A stretch of DNA of 64,000 bases, from positions 9,209,001-9,273,000 of the forward strand of contig NZ_CP107902.1 of the NCBI RefSeq assembly GCF_036013935.1, written 5' to 3'. A model generated the notes under the pieces. It was not told the origin of the DNA. It searched no databases and was given only the letters and a program-made list of their open reading frames with translations. Of this stretch, positions 16,053-23,879 are shown piece after piece. The DNA is from Streptomyces sp. NBC_00461 (GTDB lineage Bacteria > Actinomycetota > Actinomycetes > Streptomycetales > Streptomycetaceae). The position numbers and the translations under genes are program-made. Numbering within the stretch: the first letter of the stretch is position 1; every line of letters starts with the position of its first letter.

Positions 16053-17000
16053 ATGCACACCGACCTCGTGGGCGCGCTCGACATCGGCGGTACCAAGATC
16101 GCCGGGGCGCTGGTGGACGGTCACGGCCGGATCCTGGTGCGTGCGCAGCGCGCGACGCCCGCACAGCAGGACGGCGAGACCGTGATGGGCGCGGTCGAGG
16201 AGGTCCTCGGCGAGCTGACGGCCTCGTCGCAGTGGGGACGCGTCACGGCCCTCGGCATCGGCAGTGCCGGTCCGGTGGACGCCTCCGCGGGCACGGTGAG
16301 CCCGGTGAACGTGCCGGGCTGGCGCGACTACCCGCTCGTGGCGCGGGTCCAGGAAGCGGCCGGCGGTCTGCCCGTCGAGCTGATCGGCGACGGCGTGGCG
16401 ATCACGGCGGCCGAGCACTGGCAGGGCGCCGCCCGCGGCCATGACAACGCGCTGTGCATGGTGGTCTCCACGGGCGTCGGCGGCGGTCTGGTCCTCAACG
16501 GCCAGCTTCACCCGGGCCCCACCGGCAACGCGGGCCACATCGGTCACATCTGCGTCGACCTCGACGGCGACCCGTGCCCCTGTGGCTCGCGCGGCTGCGT
16601 GGAGCGCATCGCGAGCGGCCCGAACATCGCCCGCCGCGCCCTGGACAACGGCTGGCGGCCCGGTACCGACGGAGACACCTCCGCCGCCGCGGTGGCCGCC
16701 GCCGCGCGTGCCGGTGATCCGGTCGCCGTGGCCTCCTTCGAGCGCGCCGCCCAGGCGCTGGCCGCCGGCATCGCTGCCACCGCCACGCTCGTCGAGATCG
16801 ACATCGCCGTGATCGGCGGGGGAGTGGGCAAGGCCGGCGACGTCCTGTTCACGCCGCTGCGCAAGGCCCTGGGCGACTACGCGACCCTGTCCTTCGTGCA
16901 GCGCCTGGAGATCACGCCGGCCCAGATGGGCACGGACGCGGGACTGGTCGGAGCGGCCGCGGCCGCGCTCGCCAAGCGGGCGGACGCGGCCACGGTCTGA
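16053..17000 (+). CDS. ROK family sugar kinase
   Basis: A 315-residue ROK protein without an N-terminal DNA-binding domain, so a kinase rather than a repressor. ATP-binding DIGGTKIAGALVD is at residues 10-22, catalytic-region LIGDGVAITAAEH and VVSTGVGGGLVLNG follow, then GNAGHIGH and the zinc motif CPCGSRGCVE. It probably phosphorylates glucose, N-acetylglucosamine or a related hexose in the cytoplasm. It is divergent from the LacI-family gene across a palindromic operator, which implies sugar-inducible control. It converges with the alpha-galactosidase gene. The exact sugar cannot be read from the sequence. Confidence 0.9.
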   Translation: MHTDLVGALDIGGTKIAGALVDGHGRILVRAQRATPAQQDGETVMGAVEEVLGELTASSQWGRVTALGIGSAGPVDASAGTVSPVNVPGWRDYPLVARVQEAAGGLPVELIGDGVAITAAEHWQGAARGHDNALCMVVSTGVGGGLVLNGQLHPGPTGNAGHIGHICVDLDGDPCPCGSRGCVERIASGPNIARRALDNGWRPGTDGDTSAAAVAAAARAGDPVAVASFERAAQALAAGIAATATLVEIDIAVIGGGVGKAGDVLFTPLRKALGDYATLSFVQRLEITPAQMGTDAGLVGAAAAALAKRADAATV

Positions 17001-17005
17001 CAGGT

Positions 17006-17034
17006 CCAGCAGGAACGTTCAGCCCTGTTGCTGG
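17006..17034. terminator. Weak bidirectional hairpin
   Basis: CCAGCAGG (17006-17013) can pair with CCTGTTGCTGG (17024-17034) with a three-base bulge. It lies between the convergent ROK and alpha-galactosidase stops. It is a modest candidate terminator. Confidence 0.35.
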
Positions 17035-17047
17035 GCCCGTGGTGCGC

Positions 17048-19069
17048 TCAGCAGGTCAACCGGGCGTTCGCCCAGTCCGCGTGGTCCGAGTCGATGCCGT
17101 CGCCGCCGTCGGTCACGACCAGGCGGACCACCTGGGCACCGGTCACGTCAGCGGTCAGCGGCTGGGCCGGCATCGCGTTGGTGAGAACGCCCGTTGAGGC
17201 GACCTTGGTGCCGTCGGCCCAGATCTCGAAGGCGACGGTGCCCTTCGCACCCTTCTCGTCGTCGACGCCGACATCCGCGGTGACCGTCTCGCACGCCGTG
17301 CCGGTGTAGTACTCGACGGCGCTCTCCGCGTGGGCGCCGAGCCCCTTGCCGTACACCACACCGCCGATTGTCAGGGGGTGGCCGTCGCCCGCGGCGCTCT
17401 CCCCGTTGCTGGTGTTGCGCTCGACGGGCCCGTAGCCGTTGGTGGCCGACAGCCATGGCAGGTCGCCGAGTCCGGAGGTGCCCGAGGGCGGCGGTACGAC
17501 CACCGAAGCCGTCAGCGGGACCGTGTTGTCGACCCGATCACCGGTCGGGGAGCGGTAACTCACCCCGAGCGTCAGGTCGTACGAACCGGTCGGCGTCCCC
17601 GCCGGAGGGGTGAGCGACCAGGTGGTGCGCAGGGCGTTGCCGGTCGGTACGACGGCGGAGGTGGTCCGCGATGTCGCCCTGACCGTCCATCCCCCGGGCG
17701 CGGTCAGCCTTGCCCTGACGTGCAGGGCGGGTGTACGGCCCAGGTCGGTGACGACGGAGGTCAGCGTGGTCGCCTTGCCCGCCTCGATCAACGGGCTGCC
17801 GTCCAGGCCGAGTTCGACGGCGGGCGGCTGCTGGGCCCATCCGCGGTCGGCGAAAGCCCGTACGAGAACCGTTCCGTGCGCCGGGACGGTCGCCGAGATG
17901 GTGCCGGCGGTGTTGTAGCTCTTGTGCTGCCACAGGTCGCGCAGGGTGTACGCGGCGGCGTGGGGCAGGCCCACGGCCGCGGCGCCGGTGGCGATGTGCT
18001 GGGCGGTCCCGGACTCGTTGAAGAGCGCCACCGCGCGGCTGCCGTCCTTCATCTCCTTGGCCACGACCCAGCGCCCGCCCTCGGAGGAGACGACCGTGCC
18101 CTGCTTGCCCAGCGGGTCCTGGTCGACGGCGACGACCTCCTTGTTGTCGAGGATGTCGAAGGTCGATCGGGACGCCTTGCGCAGGTCGGAGCCGATGAGG
18201 AGCGGGGCGGCCATGACCGACCACATCGAGAAGTGGGAGCGGTACTCGGTGTCGGTCATGCCGCCGTTGCCGACCTCCAGCATGTCGGGGTCGTTCCAGT
18301 GCCCGGGGCCCGCGTACGGCGCGAGCGGCAGGTTCTGCTTCAGGATGGACAGCATCGAGCCCCAGCTGTCGCTGATGTCACCGGTCGTGCGCCACGAATG
18401 GCCCACGTCGGCCGCCCATTCCCAGGGTTTGTTCTGACCCCATTCGCAGATGCTGTACACGATGGGCCGGCCGGTCGCCTTGAGGGCGTCGCGCATGGTC
18501 GTGTAGCGCAGCTTGGCGTCCACGCCCTGGTTATTGCAGTTGTCGTACTTGAGATAGTCCACGCCCCAGTCCGCGAACTGCCGGGCGTCGCTGTACTCGT
18601 GACCGAGCGCCCCCGGGAATCCGGCGCTGTCGCACGTCTTCGTGCCCGCGCTGGTGTAGATGCCGAGCTTGAGTCCCTTGGAGTGCACATAGTCGGCGAC
18701 CGCCTTGATCCCGTTCGGAAAGCGGACCGGATCTGGTACGAGTCTGCCGTCCGCGTCCCGGTTCGGCAGGGCCCAGCAGTCGTCCAGGTTGACGTACCGG
18801 TATCCGGCGTCCTTGAGGCCTTTCTCGACGAAGAGGTCCGCGATTCCCTTGACCATGAACTCGTTGAACTCGGCACGGCAGTGCGTGGAGTTCCAGTTGT
18901 TGAAGCCCATGGGTGGGGTGAGGGCGAGGCCGTCGGCCAGGGTGGGCGCGGTGGCCTCGCCGACGGGTGCCGCCAGGGCCGGCGCGGCGAGTCCCGCCGC
19001 GCACAGGAGTCCTGCTGTGAGCGCTCCGACCATTCTTCGACGGGTTGTGCGGGCGTGAAGGTGACGCAT
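17048..19069 (-). CDS. Secreted alpha-galactosidase (GH27) with NPCBM domain
   Basis: A 673-residue secreted glycoside hydrolase family 27 enzyme that releases terminal alpha-galactose from oligo- and polysaccharides. The signal peptide has Arg-rich ARTTRRRMVG and ends near AAPALAAP, so Tat export is possible. The catalytic barrel spans about 45-330: nucleophile Asp176 in DYLKYDNC, acid/base Asp231 in WRTTGDI, plus LTPPMGFNNWN and GHWNDPDMLEVG. A C-terminal beta domain follows, then a NEW3-type region, then an NPCBM carbohydrate-binding domain (about 525-673). The start ATG 19069 has GGAGG upstream; earlier in-frame codons lack one. A perfect palindrome in the promoter region (19102-19111) may be its operator. 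Confidence 0.93.
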   Translation of the reverse strand: MRHLHARTTRRRMVGALTAGLLCAAGLAAPALAAPVGEATAPTLADGLALTPPMGFNNWNSTHCRAEFNEFMVKGIADLFVEKGLKDAGYRYVNLDDCWALPNRDADGRLVPDPVRFPNGIKAVADYVHSKGLKLGIYTSAGTKTCDSAGFPGALGHEYSDARQFADWGVDYLKYDNCNNQGVDAKLRYTTMRDALKATGRPIVYSICEWGQNKPWEWAADVGHSWRTTGDISDSWGSMLSILKQNLPLAPYAGPGHWNDPDMLEVGNGGMTDTEYRSHFSMWSVMAAPLLIGSDLRKASRSTFDILDNKEVVAVDQDPLGKQGTVVSSEGGRWVVAKEMKDGSRAVALFNESGTAQHIATGAAAVGLPHAAAYTLRDLWQHKSYNTAGTISATVPAHGTVLVRAFADRGWAQQPPAVELGLDGSPLIEAGKATTLTSVVTDLGRTPALHVRARLTAPGGWTVRATSRTTSAVVPTGNALRTTWSLTPPAGTPTGSYDLTLGVSYRSPTGDRVDNTVPLTASVVVPPPSGTSGLGDLPWLSATNGYGPVERNTSNGESAAGDGHPLTIGGVVYGKGLGAHAESAVEYYTGTACETVTADVGVDDEKGAKGTVAFEIWADGTKVASTGVLTNAMPAQPLTADVTGAQVVRLVVTDGGDGIDSDHADWANARLTC

Positions 19070-19101
19070 CGTTACGTTCCTCCGAACACGCGAAAGGTGG
19101 G

Positions 19102-19111
19102 ATGACGTCAT
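19102..19111. promoter_or_regulatory. Perfect palindrome upstream of the alpha-galactosidase gene
   Basis: ATGACGTCAT is a perfect 10-bp palindrome 33 bases upstream of the alpha-galactosidase start. A further TGTCA half-site lies at about 19117-19121, giving TGAC...GTCA symmetry over a longer span. It is a candidate regulator site in the 209-base gap to the next gene. The identity of the regulator is unknown. Confidence 0.35.
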
Positions 19112-19278
19112 GTATATGTCACGGTTCCGCGTTTACGGTAGGTTGCCATCGCGTACGGCACCCGCAGTCCGCAGCCCGAGGTGACGACGCCCGGCGGGTC
19201 GCCTACGAGGCCGAACATGGAGGCCGGCATGCCCGGCATGCCCGTGACCCCTGGCCGTGGTCGACAGTTGATCCGGTC

Positions 19279-19557
19279 ATGAAGAAGCGCAGCATGCTCG
19301 CCATCGCCTCCCTCGCCACCGGTTTCGTCGTCGCGGCCGTATCGCCGTCCCATGCCGTCGGCAACGGCCCGGCCGTCACGCCGTCGTCCGCCCCCGCGGA
19401 CGACGCGGCGCCCACGCCGTCCCACTCCCTCGGGCACCCGGCAGTGCTCGGATCCGAAGTCGAGGGGGCCCTCGGCGCCCTCGACCCGACCATCGCCAAG
19501 GAGTACCGCCTGGCCATGGCCAACGCCCCCCACGGGAAGAACGGCCACGTCGGCTGA
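19279..19557 (+). CDS. Small secreted protein of unknown function
   Basis: A 92-residue protein with a clear Sec signal peptide (MKKRSMLAIASLATGFVVAA, cleavage near SHA). The mature part is a Pro/Ser/Ala-rich stretch followed by a short conserved-looking tail with LGALDPTIAKEYRLAMANA. I do not recognise the family. No good ribosome binding site precedes ATG 19279, so the start is chosen from the signal peptide. It is flanked by the divergent alpha-galactosidase and an ATPase-NUDIX gene and looks monocistronic. No cysteines or catalytic residues are evident. Codon use fits a real gene. Confidence 0.65.
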   Translation: MKKRSMLAIASLATGFVVAAVSPSHAVGNGPAVTPSSAPADDAAPTPSHSLGHPAVLGSEVEGALGALDPTIAKEYRLAMANAPHGKNGHVG

Positions 19558-19701
19558 CGAGCCGGGCCCTTCGGGCGCGACGCCGGTGTCCCCGCTGACG
19601 GGGCCACCGGCGTCCGCGGTTTCGGCGCCCTCAACGGGGGCTGGTTTTGGTGGCAGGGTGGAGCGGGCAAGCCTCAGGGGGCCAACAGAAGAGGGGGACC
19701 T

Positions 19702-20745
19702 GTGACCGTCGTCTGGATCAACGGCGCGTTCGGTGCGGGGAAGACCACCACCGCACGGGAACTGATCGAGCTGATCCCGAACAGCACGCTCTTCGACCCC
19801 GAGGTCATCGGCGGAGCGCTGACACACCTGCTGCCGCCCAAGCACCTCGCGGAGGTCGGCGACTTCCAGGACCTGCCGGTCTGGCGACGGCTCGTGATCG
19901 ACACGGCGGCCGCCCTGCTCGCCGAGCTGGGCGGGACCCTCGTCGTCCCGATGACCCTGCTTCGCCAGGAGTACCGCGACGAGATCTTCGGCGGCCTCGC
20001 GGCCCGCCGCATCGCGGTCCGGCATGTCCTTCTCGCTCCGGCGGAAACGATCCTGCGAGAGCGAATAGCCCGCCGGGAGGTGCCGCCGGACCTGCCGGAC
20101 GGCGAGATACGGATACGGCAGTGGTCGTACGACCACATCGAGTCGTACCGTGCCGCCCTCGCCTCCTGGCTCACCGCCGACGCCCATCTCGTCGACACCG
20201 GTGCGCTGACCGCGTACCAGGCGGCGGTCCGCATCGCGGAGGCGGTCGGTGCCGGGGACGTCGCGGTGTGTGACATCGTGCAGACGCCCGAGCCCACCTC
20301 CGAGACCCTCGCGGCCGGCGTCCTCCTCTTCGACGAACAGGACCGGTTCCTTCTCGTCGACCCCACCTACAAGGCCGGCTGGGAGTTCCCCGGCGGTGTC
20401 GTCGAGCCCGGCGAGGCCCCCGCCCGCGCCGGTATGCGCGAGGTCGCCGAGGAGACCGGCATCCACCTCGACGACGTCCCCCGCCTCCTGGTCGTCGACT
20501 GGGAGGCACCCGCGCCTCCCGGCTACGGCGGCCTGCGCCTCCTCTTCGACGGCGGCCGCCTCGACTCCACGGAGGCGGCACAACTCCTGCTGCCCGGACC
20601 CGAACTGCGCGCCTGGCGGTTCGCCACCGAGGAGGAGGCCGCGGACCTGCTGCCACCGGTGCGCTACGAACGGCTGCGGTGGGCGTTGCGTGCGCGCGAA
20701 CGCGGGGCGGCGCTGTACCTGGAGGCGGGCGTTCCGGTGGGCTGA
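19702..20745 (+). CDS. P-loop ATPase/kinase fused to a NUDIX hydrolase
   Basis: A 347-residue two-domain protein. The N-terminal half (residues 1-185) is a small P-loop kinase-like domain with Walker A INGAFGAGKTT and a lid-like RERIARREVPPD segment. The C-terminal half (about 205-347) is a NUDIX hydrolase with GVVEPGEAPARAGMREVAEE (residues match GX5EX7REUXEEXGU). NUDIX enzymes cleave nucleoside diphosphates linked to other groups. The fused kinase could phosphorylate a nucleotide, sugar or drug that the NUDIX domain then processes. The start is GTG 19702 after a GAGGGGG stretch. The substrate is unknown, and the domain fusion is the notable point. Confidence 0.85.
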   Translation: MTVVWINGAFGAGKTTTARELIELIPNSTLFDPEVIGGALTHLLPPKHLAEVGDFQDLPVWRRLVIDTAAALLAELGGTLVVPMTLLRQEYRDEIFGGLAARRIAVRHVLLAPAETILRERIARREVPPDLPDGEIRIRQWSYDHIESYRAALASWLTADAHLVDTGALTAYQAAVRIAEAVGAGDVAVCDIVQTPEPTSETLAAGVLLFDEQDRFLLVDPTYKAGWEFPGGVVEPGEAPARAGMREVAEETGIHLDDVPRLLVVDWEAPAPPGYGGLRLLFDGGRLDSTEAAQLLLPGPELRAWRFATEEEAADLLPPVRYERLRWALRARERGAALYLEAGVPVG

Positions 20746-20854
20746 CTTGTGCCGCGTCCCCGCGGTGTAAACGCCCTGGACTCCGCCCCCGCCGACACCG
20801 GCGCCGCCCTCGTCCTCATCACACCGGGGCGGGTGGGAGCCCGGTCGTCCGCCA

Positions 20855-21910
20855 CTACGCGGAGGGCGTTGAGCTGTTGTAGGCGAGGCGCAGTTCCTCG
20901 TACGGGTAGGGGGTGAGGCTGTTGTCCTTGCGCAGCCGGTCGAAGAAGCCGTTGAGAACGGCGGTGAGGGGCGCGTCACGGGCGATGATCGCGGCGGCGG
21001 TCCCGGGGATGCCGTCCGTGTGTGCCCCGATCGCGCAGGCCCGTACGAAGGCCTCACGCTCCTGCCGGTCGTACCGGTACAGAGCGGTCACGAGCCAGTT
21101 CACCAGGTGGGCCCGGGAATAGACGAGGTCGTAGTCGCGGTGCCGGTCGAAGAAGGCGCGCTCCTGCCGGGTGAGCCGGAACCGGGAGCTGAGTGCGAGG
21201 CCGTGGTCGGTGAGGTAGAAGTCCTCGCCGTCGGTGAGGACGTTCTGGAAGTGGGCGTCGAAATGGGCAAGTTCGTGATCGTGGAGGAAGGCGCTCAGGG
21301 TCCCCAGCCACTCGTCCACCCGCGTGCAGACCCGGTCGGATTCGGCCGTGCGCACCTGGGTGTCGAGCCAGTCGTGGAGGGTGTGCGGAAAGTACTCAAG
21401 GAACAGGGTGAGGCTCGCGGAGGCCTTCCGCAGGGCCTCAAGGCGTTCACGAACCTGACGGGAACCGCTCCAGTGGCCCACCACTCGCTCCACGTCGGCC
21501 AGTTCCTCGGGGAGTGGCTGTACGGAGTCCGGCAGGACGCGCCAGTGATGCATCAACGGGAAGCCCGGGAAACGGTCGGCCAGCACCCAGTTCGTCGTCA
21601 TCGTGTGCACGGCCAGCTCGCGCCAGGCGCCGAAGCTCGGACTGCGCCCGGTGCCGTAGTGGCAGCTCGGCGGCAGCCCGAAGAAGTTCCCCGTGGACTG
21701 CGCGTTCTCGTGCGCCAGCTCGACGTCCGTGAGCGGCACCCGTTTCACGAACACCCGGCGTCCCTCCACTTCGACCACCGCCGAACGCCCACCGATCCCG
21801 ACACCGAGGGGCACCGCCGACTCCACCAGGTCCGCCAGCTCGCGGTCGCTCAAGAGCGCCAGGGAGGTGGCGAGGTCTGCGTGGGCGGTGCGGCGCGTGG
21901 CGGAGGACAT
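20855..21910 (-). CDS. Protein-kinase-fold protein, APH-like
   Basis: A 351-residue soluble protein with a kinase-like fold. The nucleotide-binding Lys region is VFVKRVPLTDVELAHE. The catalytic loop reads LAHFDAHFQNVL, where aminoglycoside phosphotransferase-type kinases have HGDXHXXN. The metal loop is LTDHGLA in place of DFG. It could phosphorylate a small molecule or protein. I chose ATG 21910 (MSSATRR) as the start, with GGAGG at 21912-21916. ATG 21919 is a close alternative. The frame stays open much further upstream, but that stretch overlaps a degraded gene. It converges on the ATPase-NUDIX gene. Confidence 0.7.
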   Translation of the reverse strand: MSSATRRTAHADLATSLALLSDRELADLVESAVPLGVGIGGRSAVVEVEGRRVFVKRVPLTDVELAHENAQSTGNFFGLPPSCHYGTGRSPSFGAWRELAVHTMTTNWVLADRFPGFPLMHHWRVLPDSVQPLPEELADVERVVGHWSGSRQVRERLEALRKASASLTLFLEYFPHTLHDWLDTQVRTAESDRVCTRVDEWLGTLSAFLHDHELAHFDAHFQNVLTDGEDFYLTDHGLALSSRFRLTRQERAFFDRHRDYDLVYSRAHLVNWLVTALYRYDRQEREAFVRACAIGAHTDGIPGTAAAIIARDAPLTAVLNGFFDRLRKDNSLTPYPYEELRLAYNSSTPSA

Positions 21911-21921
21911 GACCTCCATGG

Positions 21922-22237
21922 TCAGGGTGCGAGCGGGTGTGTGTCTGCCGATCGGCGAAGTGCCGTCGTGGCGTGCCCGATCACCGGATCGCCGTGACCG
22001 AAGCACGCCACGTCGGAGTCGAGCTCCGCGAGCGGGTGGAACGAGGCGGACAGCTGTGCGCGGTCGAGGTTGAACACGCCCGGCAGCACCCGGCCGTCGG
22101 GGGGCCTCCGCGTGGATCGGGCGCTCCCAATCCTCGAACTCCGGTGGCGGGCCCGGGACTTCATCGCTGACCACGGGTGCGTCGAGGTGGTAAGCCAGCA
22201 CCTCGGCGCCGGCCAGCGCGGCGAGTTCGCCGGCCCA
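21922..22237 (-). pseudogene. Remnant of a metallo-beta-lactamase-fold hydrolase
   Basis: Two fragments in different frames read like pieces of one MBL-fold metallohydrolase. The first (22237 down to about 22130) gives WAGELAALAGAEVLAYHLDA and EFEDWERPIHAE. A frame change then leads into DGRVLPGVFNLDRAQLSASF and LAELDSDVACFGHGDPVIG, ending at TGA 21922-21924. In intact family members about 40-60 residues, including the GHTPGS and TGD metal ligands, lie between these pieces. The N-terminal part with the HXHXDH motif is also missing. The locus therefore looks internally deleted, truncated and frameshifted. A frame of its own cannot be functional. The neighbouring kinase-like gene starts 12 bases beyond it. 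Confidence 0.65.
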
Positions 22238-22390
22238 GTTCGATGACGTTGAAGAGGCGACCGTAGAAGGACCCCCGTCCGAAGACGAGGGCCCTCTGCC
22301 GGAAGCAGACCGGAGCAGACCGAGAGCAGATCGATCGCAGACGGGAAGGCGTCGCCGATTAGCTCATGATCAATTGGCGCAGCTGGGCGG

Positions 22391-23746
22391 TCAGTTCGCC
22401 GCGTAGTTGCGCAGGAACAGCGCCTCGGCCACCGACAGCCGCTCCAGTTCGTCGGGTGAGACGCTCTCGTTCACCGCGTGGATCTGGGCCTCCGGCTCGC
22501 TCAGGCCGATGAGGAGGATCTCCGCCTGCGGGTAGAGGGAGGCGAGGGTGTTGCACAGCGGGATGGAGCCGCCCTGGCCCGCGTACTGCATCTCCTGGCC
22601 GGGGTAGGCGACCGCCATCGCCTCGGCCATGGCCGCGTACGCCGGGCTGGTGGTGTCGGCGCTGAACGCCTGGCCCTGCCCGACCTGCTCGACGCTCACC
22701 CGGGCGCCCCACGGCGTGCGGGTCTCCAGGTGGGCCTGCAGCAGCTTGGTCGCCTCGACCGCGTCCACGCCCGGCGGCACCCGCAGGCTGACCAGCGCGC
22801 GTGCGCCTGCCTGCACGGACGGGGTGGCGCCCACGACGGGCGGGCAGTCGATGCCGAGGACGGTGACGGCCGGACGCGCCCAGATCCGGTCGGCTACCGA
22901 GCCCGAGCCGATCAGCTGGACGCCGTCCAGCACCTTGGCGTCCCGGCGGAACTGCTCCTCGTCGTACTGCAGGCCATCCCACCGGCTTTCGGGGGCGAGG
23001 CCGTCGACCGTCGTCGAGCCGTCCTCCGCGCGCAGCGAGTCGAGGACCCGGATCAGCGCCGCCAGCGCGTCCGGGGCGGCGCCGCCGAACTGGCCGGAGT
23101 GCAGGTTGCCTTCGAGGGTGTCGATCTGCACGCGGACGAGGGTCATGCCGCGCAGGGTGGAGGTGACCGTCGGCAGTCCGACGCGGAAGTTGCCCGCGTC
23201 GCCGATGACGATCGTGTCGGCCGTCAGGAGATCGGGGTGCTCCTCGGCGTACCGCTCCAGGCCGCCCGTGCCCATCTCCTCCGAGCCCTCGGCGATGACC
23301 TTGATGTGCACGGGCACGCCGCCGTTGGCCTTGAGGGCGCGCAGCGCGAGCAGGTGCATGATCACGCCGCCCTTGCAGTCGGCGGCACCGCGCCCGTACC
23401 AGCGGCCGTCACGCTCGGTCAGCTCGAACGGCGGGCTGGTCCAGGCGGCCTCGTCCAGCGGCGGCTGCACGTCGTAGTGGGCGTAGAGCAGGACGGTCCT
23501 GGCGCCCTCGGGGCCGGGCAGGTAGCCGTAGACGGACTGGGTGCCGTCGGGGGTGTCGAGGAGGGCCACGTCCTGGAAGCCCTCGGTGCGCAGGGCGTCG
23601 GCGACCCAGTTCGCGGCGCCCTCGCTCTCGCTCTTCGGGAACTGGTCGAAGTCCGCCACCGACTTGAAGGCCACCAGTTCGGCGAGCTCCGCCTTCGCCC
23701 TCGGTATCAGCGAGGCGACGGTCTCGGCGACCGGATTCGACGACAT
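22391..23746 (-). CDS. M20 family dipeptidase
   Basis: A 451-residue cytoplasmic M20/M25/M40 metallopeptidase, which removes an N-terminal residue from dipeptides or short peptides using two zinc ions. Metal-binding and catalytic blocks are YAHYDVQPP (His ligand and following Asp), GRGAADCKGG (bridging Asp region) and IAEGSEEMGTGGL (catalytic Glu pair). A lid/dimerisation domain lies in the middle. The length is typical. ATG 23746 has AAGGAG at ideal spacing; the upstream extension of the frame is not supported. It is divergent from the flavoprotein gene 133 bases away. The substrate is undefined. Confidence 0.92.
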   Translation of the reverse strand: MSSNPVAETVASLIPRAKAELAELVAFKSVADFDQFPKSESEGAANWVADALRTEGFQDVALLDTPDGTQSVYGYLPGPEGARTVLLYAHYDVQPPLDEAAWTSPPFELTERDGRWYGRGAADCKGGVIMHLLALRALKANGGVPVHIKVIAEGSEEMGTGGLERYAEEHPDLLTADTIVIGDAGNFRVGLPTVTSTLRGMTLVRVQIDTLEGNLHSGQFGGAAPDALAALIRVLDSLRAEDGSTTVDGLAPESRWDGLQYDEEQFRRDAKVLDGVQLIGSGSVADRIWARPAVTVLGIDCPPVVGATPSVQAGARALVSLRVPPGVDAVEATKLLQAHLETRTPWGARVSVEQVGQGQAFSADTTSPAYAAMAEAMAVAYPGQEMQYAGQGGSIPLCNTLASLYPQAEILLIGLSEPEAQIHAVNESVSPDELERLSVAEALFLRNYAAN

Positions 23747-23879
23747 GGGCACGCTCCTTGTGGGTGCGACGTTGTACACGTGGATATCGGGATCCTCCCA
23801 CAGCGGCCTGCGGTGATGTCCGACCGTAGGATGCGGGGGACAGGTGCGGCAGGCAGCTTGATCGGAGCAGCGGACCATC

